From an uncultured Achromobacter sp. (GTDB lineage Bacteria > Pseudomonadota > Gammaproteobacteria > Burkholderiales > Burkholderiaceae_B): a stretch of 5,095 nt of DNA. The position numbers and the translations under genes are program-made. Shown here one piece after another: positions 5,012 through 5,095 of this stretch (its first letter is position 1; the number at the start of each line of letters is the position of its first letter). Under the pieces are notes generated by a model. That model was not told where the DNA came from and ran no database searches. It saw nothing but the letters and a program-made list of their open reading frames with translations. The stretch covers positions 1 through 5,095 of the forward strand of contig CAJYKY010000476.1 in assembly GCA_913775005.1 (NCBI GenBank), read 5' to 3'.

Positions 5012-5095
5012 CTAGCGCGCGAAGGCGCGGGTGTCGTGGCGGCAGCGGTAGGGGCGGTCGTCTTGGGCGATGTCGTCGCTGCCGCATTGCCAGCG
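5012..5095 (-). CDS. C-terminal end of an unidentified protein (partial)
   Basis: The last 27 codons of a gene entering from the right edge, ending in TAG at 5014-5012. The peptide includes RWQCGSDDIA and ends RCRHDTRAFAR. Nearly every third position is G or C, as expected for a real gene here and better than the competing Arg/Pro-rich frame. It ends 29 bp before the TPR start on the same strand, suggesting an operon. Two cysteines are visible, but the fragment is too short to name a family. Confidence 0.55.
   Translation of the reverse strand, partial: RWQCGSDDIAQDDRPYRCRHDTRAFAR

Noticed and set aside
4983..5087. N-terminal extension of the TPR protein
   Set aside because: The added 35 residues are Arg/Pro-rich, overlap the well-biased frame of the upstream gene end, and do not fit a TPR.

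Overview
This GC-rich window looks like chromosome of a beta-proteobacterium, most likely Alcaligenaceae (Bordetella or Achromobacter type). That assignment is an inference from the strong C/G third-position bias and the overall look of the proteins; no database search was possible. No insertion sequence, phage gene or CRISPR array is visible.

Layout from left to right: (1) the 3' half of a threonine ammonia-lyase gene (ilvA/tdcB type with a C-terminal ACT domain) on the + strand, running in from outside the window; (2) a short convergent intergenic stretch with a GC hairpin and a degenerate 10-nt repeat; (3) on the - strand, a stand-alone PIN-domain ribonuclease-like gene, preceded on the same strand by a DctA-like dicarboxylate/cation symporter; (4) a 228-bp region upstream of the symporter, holding its ribosome binding site, a perfect 12-bp GntR-type palindrome and a C-rich, G-poor stretch that may terminate the tRNA transcript; (5) on the - strand, a tRNA-Leu(UAA) gene split in its anticodon loop by a 224-nt group I intron; (6) on the - strand, a 511-residue tetratricopeptide-repeat protein; (7) the last 27 codons of a further - strand gene just upstream of it.

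The most interesting object is the split tRNA gene. The two exons (35 and 52 nt, CCA encoded) join into a complete 87-nt leucine tRNA. The insert starts after U34 of the anticodon and ends in G. It contains recognisable group I elements: a U-G pair at the 5' splice site in P1, P2 with a GAAA loop, and P3, P4, P6, P7, P8 and a branched P9. Its core resembles the small IC3 introns of bacterial tRNA genes, such as the Azoarcus tRNA-Ile and cyanobacterial tRNA-Leu introns. It has no open reading frame of its own, so it is not expected to be mobile by itself.

The protein genes do not form an evident shared pathway. The symporter would import C4-dicarboxylates or related acids, possibly under a GntR-family regulator. 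Threonine ammonia-lyase makes 2-oxobutanoate. The PIN and TPR proteins have no assignable partners in view.
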